A stretch of DNA of 52,509 nucleotides from Fodinicola feengrottensis (GTDB lineage Bacteria; Actinomycetota; Actinomycetes; Mycobacteriales; HKI-0501): positions 1-52,509 of the forward strand of contig NZ_WOTO01000064.1 of NCBI RefSeq assembly GCF_010993775.1, read 5' to 3'. This document shows, in pieces, positions 47,523 to 52,509 of this stretch; position 1 is the stretch's first letter; each line of letters starts with the position of its first letter. The translations under genes and the position numbers were made by a program. The notes beneath the pieces were generated by a model. The model was not told where the DNA came from. It did not search any database and was given only the letters and a program-made list of their open reading frames with translations.

Positions 47523-48883
47523 GTGGCAGCGGACGAGAAGGCCGATGGCCTGCAGGCGCGGGCGTTGCGGCCGTGGAACGTGCTGGCGATCGCACTCTCG
47601 GCGATCTCGCCGACCACGTCGGTGTTCCTGGTGTACGGCTCGGGGCTGTCCGCCGCTGGCACCGGGATCGTCTGGGCTTTCCTGATCGGCGGCGTGATCG
47701 CGCTCGGCATGGCGCTCTGCTATGCGGAGGTCGGGTCGGTCTTCCCGTCGGCCGGTGGCGCGTACACGATCGTCCGGCGAGCGCTTGGGCCGGTGTGGGG
47801 CGGTATGACCGGCATCCTGTTTTTGGTGCTGGGCCTCACGTCTACCGCCTCGATCCTGGTGGCGGCGGCGACTTATCTGTCGTCACTGATCCCTGGCGGG
47901 CTGCCGGTCGGCTGGGTCGCGCTGGCGATGATGGTGCTGGTCACCGCACTGTCGGTGGGCCGGATCAGCCCGGCGAGCTGGGTCGCGGCAGCGATGCTCG
48001 GCCTGGAACTCGCGGTCATTCTGGTCTTCACCGGCTTCGCGTTCGTACACGCCGCACCGGCCAACCACCCGTTCACCGCACCCGTCATTGCCGGCGACGG
48101 GGGAGCGCTCGGCGCGGTCGGCCTGGCTGGGCTGCTGGCCGCGGTCGTACCGGCCCTGTTCGCCTTCAACGGGTACGACTGGCCGCTCTACTTCGCCGAG
48201 GAGTCGACAGGCACCCGTCGTACGCTCCCGCGAGCGGTCGTCCTGGGTGCCGGAATCGCCGTGGTGGTGGAAATCCTGGCCGTGGTGGCGGCGACGTACG
48301 CGATCGGCGATGTGGCCAAGACGGCCGCCGACGAGTCGCCGCTCTCCCTGATCGCCCACCAGGTGATGGGCCCAGTTGGCGCGACCGTACTGATCGCCGG
48401 GGTGGTGGTGGCGATGTTCGACACCGGCCTCGCGGCGAACCTGGGCTATGCCCGGATCTACTACTCGACCGCCCGCGACGGTCTGCTGCCCGGTCCGATC
48501 GGCCGGTTCTTCGGACCGTGTCGCCGCGGTCGAAGGTGCCCGTACGCGCCTTCGCGTTCCTGTTCGTGGGCAACGCGATCCTCTGCGTCTACAGCAGCCT
48601 TAACGACCTGATCACGTTCACCGGCGTGGTCATCGTGACGATCTACCTGCTGGTGGCCGTCTCCGCGATCGTCTGCCGGATCCGCGACCGCAGCCTGGCC
48701 CGCGCGTTCAGGATGCCGCTCTGGCCGTTGCCCCCACTGATCGCCATCGCCGGTGTCGTTATCGCGCTGACGCAACAAAAGCCGCTGAACCTGGCGATCG
48801 CCCTCGGCCTCGCCCTGGTCTCGCTCATCGGCTACTTTCTCGTACGCCGTCGCCTCCCCGTTCGCCTGCCCTCCTCGAACTAG
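47523..48883 (+). CDS. APC-family amino acid permease (one frameshift)
   Basis: A 12-helix transporter of about 453 residues. LRPWNVLAIALSAISPTTSV, FLVYGSGLSAAGTG, MALCYAEVGSVFPSAGGAYT, FAFNGYDWPLYFAEEST and DTGLAANLGYARIYYSTARD are typical of the APC superfamily (AA_permease_2). A break near 48520 separates GRFFGP from KVPVRAFAFLFVGNAI. Start GTG 47523. Substrate, an amino acid or polyamine, is not resolved. Same strand as the following hydrolase genes. Confidence 0.9.
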
Positions 48884-48948
48884 TGTCCTGGGTTCCGCGC
48901 CGGAGCCGCCGTGCCAAATCACCGAGAGGCCACTAGCGTCTGTGCATT

Positions 48949-49605
48949 GTGGACGTAACTGAGCCGACCGAGATCGAGACCCCCCGTCCGGCATCGCCGG
49001 CGTGCACTGGCAGGCCGCCGCGTGGTGCGGCCGGCCTGCTGGTGCTCGGCCACGGCGCCGGCGGCGGGGTGGACGCGCGGGACATCGTCGCGGTCGCCAA
49101 GGGCGCGGTGGAGTCCGGATTCGCGGTCGCGCGGCTCACCCAGCCGTACCGGATGGCCGGCCGGAAGGCACCCGCGCCGGCGGCCCAACTGGACGCGGCG
49201 ATGGCCGCCGTGGTGGCCGAGCTGGTACGAAAGCACCGGACGCTACGCGGGAAGCCGCTGATCCTCGGTGGCCGGTCCAGCGGCGCCCGGGTGGCCTGCC
49301 GGACGGCCGCGAGCGTCGGCGCCGCCGGGGTTCTCGCGCTCGCGTTTCCGTTGCATCCGCCGGGAAAGCCGGAGAAGTCGCGAGCCGAGGAGCTGCTCGG
49401 CGTGGACGTACCGGTGCTGGTCGTACAGGGGGAGCGGGACCCCTTTGGCGCACCCGACGAGTTCCGCGCGCTGAAGCTGCCGTCGACCGTACGGCTGCAT
49501 GTCGCCGCAGCGGCCGACCATGGCCTCAAGGTGCCCAAAGCGCATCCGCCAGCGCTCCCGGATGTGGTCACCACGGCCACCGCTTGGCTCGCAGCGCGGC
49601 TCTGA
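48949..49605 (+). CDS. Alpha/beta hydrolase (KANL3/Tex30-like)
   Basis: 218 residues. LLVLGHGAGGGVDARDIVAV holds the oxyanion region, LILGGRSSGARVACRTA the nucleophile elbow GRSSG, VLVVQGERDPFG the acid, and AADHGLKVPK the catalytic His. AFPLHPPGKPEKSRAEELLG matches the KANL3/Tex30 dienelactone-hydrolase-like group. Start GTG 48949; the first 25 residues are poorly conserved and may hide a frame error. Substrate unknown. Confidence 0.85.
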   Translation: MDVTEPTEIETPRPASPACTGRPPRGAAGLLVLGHGAGGGVDARDIVAVAKGAVESGFAVARLTQPYRMAGRKAPAPAAQLDAAMAAVVAELVRKHRTLRGKPLILGGRSSGARVACRTAASVGAAGVLALAFPLHPPGKPEKSRAEELLGVDVPVLVVQGERDPFGAPDEFRALKLPSTVRLHVAAAADHGLKVPKAHPPALPDVVTTATAWLAARL

Positions 49606-49691
49606 AAACGGCCAGGAGAAACGTCACTCCCGCGACGGTTCGAAACCGGGTTAGTGTTTGCAGGACAGGCAAAGAGATTCGAGGAGGCGGC

Positions 49692-51193
49692 ATGGATCCG
49701 GTTGTCACGGTACGACAGGGAAAACTGCGTGGCCGGTCGCACGACGGCGTGAGCGCGTTCCTGGGGATCCCGTACGCGGCACCGCCCGTTGGTCCGGCTC
49801 GTTTCCAGCTCCCCACCCCAGTGGCCAGCTGGGACGGCGTCCGCGACGCGCTGGCTTTCGGCCCGACACCACCCAAACCCGTGCTGCCGGCCAGCCCGCT
49901 CACCGGCCTGATGCTGGACCCGGTCATCGAAGGTGACGGCTGTCTCAATCTCAACGTATGGACTCCGGACCCAGGCGGGTCCGGGTTGCCGGTGATGGTC
50001 TGGATCCACGGTGGCGCGCATTCCGGGTCGGCTCGTCCGCGGTGCCCTCGTACGACGGGACCGCGTTCGCCCGCGACGGGATCGTCCTGGTCAGCATCAA
50101 CTACCGGCTCGGGGTAGTCGGTTTTCCGGTGTTGCCGGACGCGCCGGCCAACCTCGGCCTACGCGACCAACTGGCCGCGCTCGCCTGGGTGCAGGACAAC
50201 ATCGCCGCGTTCGGCGGCGATCCCAGCCAGGTGACCATCTTCGGCGAGTCCGCTGGCGGCATGAGCGTGGCCAGCCTGGTGGCCGCGAAAGCCAGTGCCG
50301 GCCTGTTCCAGCGGGCGATCGCGCAGTCCGGGTCCGGGCAGATCGGGGCATCGCTGGAGGACGGCGCGAAAATCGCGGCCGAACTGGCCACCAAGCTCGG
50401 CGTCGAACCGACCGCCGCCGCGTTCGCCGAGGTCGACACCACTGCGCTGTTCGCGGCCCAGCAAGAGATCGCGCTCGAGTCCGCGGCTGACCCGAACCCG
50501 CAGCGCTGGGGTCGGTCGATCGTGGCCGCGGCGATGCCGTTCATCCCGACCATCGACGGCGATCTGCTCTCCGACCTGCCCGTCAACGCGATCGCCGGTG
50601 GTGCCGGCCGGGACGTGGACATGATGGTCGGCACGGTGACCGAGGAGATGCGGTTCTTCCTGGTCCCGACCGGCATACTCCCGGCGGTCACCCCGGAAGC
50701 CGTCGCCGGCTACCTCCGGGGCCGCGGCTGGGACGAAAGCATCGGCCAGACGTACGCGGCGGCGAACCGACCGGACGGGTCGTCTGGTGACGTTTTGAGC
50801 GCGATCATGACCGACACCTACTTCCGAGTGCCCACCCTCCGGCTCGCCGAAGCCCGCGCGGCAATCGGCCGGCCCGCGCACGTCTACGAGTTCGGCTGGC
50901 GGACGCCGGTTCTGGAGCTCGGCGCGTGCCACGCGATCGAGCTTGGCTTCGTTTTCGACACGCTGGACACTCCGGACCTGCCCGCCGCGCAGTCCCTGAC
51001 CGGCGCCGACGCACCGCAGGCGTTGGCCGGCCGTACGCATGCGGCCTGGGTCGCTTTCGGCAGGACCGGCGACCCTGGCTGGCAGCCGTACACGCCCGAT
51101 GGCCGCTCGGTGATGGTCTTCGACGACCCGACCACAGAGGTCGTCGACGACCCGCGTGGCGACGAGCGCAAGGCCTGGGACGGCCTGGTCTGA
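49692..51193 (+). CDS. Type B carboxylesterase (one frameshift)
   Basis: About 500 residues. VRQGKLRGRSHDGVSAFLGI, PYAAPPVGPARFQLP, EDCLNLN-like EGDGCLNLNVWTP, PVMVWIHGGAHSGS (oxyanion HGG), NIAAFGGDPSQVTIFGESAG (nucleophile GESAGG) and GACHAIELGFVF (catalytic His) define the family. A break near 50022 separates HGGAHSGSA from FRVGSSAVPSYDGTAFARDG. ATG 49692 follows GGAGG. No signal peptide, so cytoplasmic. Hydrolyses ester bonds; natural substrate unknown. Confidence 0.93.
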
Positions 51194-51197
51194 GTCG

Positions 51198-52312
<1,115 letters not shown>

Positions 52313-52509
52313 CCCTTCAGCGGCGGATCGCGGCCTGCCGTACGCGATCGCGTCAGCAGGCCGAGGCCATCCAGGACCGCTCGAGGCCGAAGGCGAGCCC
52401 CTTGTCCTGCCCCGGGTCGCAGTCAGCGTACCTAGGGATGGAACTCGCCGCCGTGATCCGCGCGAGCCTCTGACGGACGCTAGACACTTACAAAACCGAG
52501 CGTTTTCCC
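52313..52509. other. Uncertain 3' tail of the window
   Basis: A shifted reading from about 52200 gives a hydrophobic stretch (AIAVGSAVAIGLGARYLVG) that may be the last permease helix. Beyond about 52315 no gene, repeat or RNA could be supported. Confidence 0.4.

Noticed and set aside
46184..47710. Long open frame (about 508 codons) opposite the Baeyer-Villiger monooxygenase
   Set aside because: The plus-strand gene is complete with all motifs; the antisense reading is His/Arg/Pro-rich and unlike any family I know.

Overview
The window is high-GC DNA from a mycothiol-producing actinomycete (Actinomycetota). It carries mshC, and positions 18392-28328 have the gene order pgsA2 / DUF881 / sbp / DUF881 / gcvH / garA (FHA) / ftsR (MerR) / DUF151 / MerR / glycine riboswitch / gcvP. 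From memory this matches Mycobacterium tuberculosis Rv1822-Rv1832. Other actinobacterial marks are GTG starts, dense 1-4 bp gene overlaps, a DUF5999 protein, a PPOX-class F420-type enzyme and an OtrA/TetM-like GTPase. I cannot name the genus. No insertion sequence, prophage, CRISPR array, tRNA or rRNA was seen.

Layout. 108-4982: a BBE-type FAD oxidoreductase and an Amidohydro_3 hydrolase, each with a nearby regulator (LysR, GntR/FCD) and sharing an AT-rich operator-like word. 5022-7741: siroheme genes (HemD-like, CbiX-like) and mshC. 7745-13253: a DUF1851 gene, an unusual CDGSH/ferredoxin/CDGSH/truncated-globin fusion opposite a MarR gene, a methyltransferase/MerR pair, and an arsR-AHSA1-ribD_C operon. 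13445-17867: ureABCFGD on the minus strand. 17911-28328: a PPOX enzyme and the Rv1822-Rv1832-like block. 28416-34813: DUF5999, TetR/FAD monooxygenase, a substrate-binding plus VWA protein, a flavin-reductase-like protein, peptide deformylase and TerD. 34918-41969: a NarL/HisKA_3 two-component pair, PrsW, P450/MarR and a class V aminotransferase. 42053-47437: an EF-G-like ribosomal protection protein with an upstream leader ORF, and a TetR-SDR operon opposite a Baeyer-Villiger monooxygenase. 47523-52509: two APC permeases, a hydrolase and a type B carboxylesterase.

The main caveat is frame integrity. About 55 frameshifts interrupt roughly 30 of about 50 genes, including gcvP, mshC, def and ureC. 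Most can be repaired by removing one base from a homopolymer, one CG/GC/AG dinucleotide, or one copy of a 4-5 bp tandem repeat. This insertion-biased pattern looks like uncorrected sequence error rather than gene decay, so gene spans below cover the repaired reading frames and each entry lists its breaks.

How the genes work together. Glycine cleavage (gcvH, gcvP) is controlled by a tandem glycine riboswitch and sits among the FHA and MerR regulators that accompany it in actinobacteria. Urease structural and accessory genes form one overlapping operon. Many catabolic enzymes are divergent from their own regulator with a palindrome between them. The least familiar protein is the iron-sulfur/globin fusion at 8311-10024.
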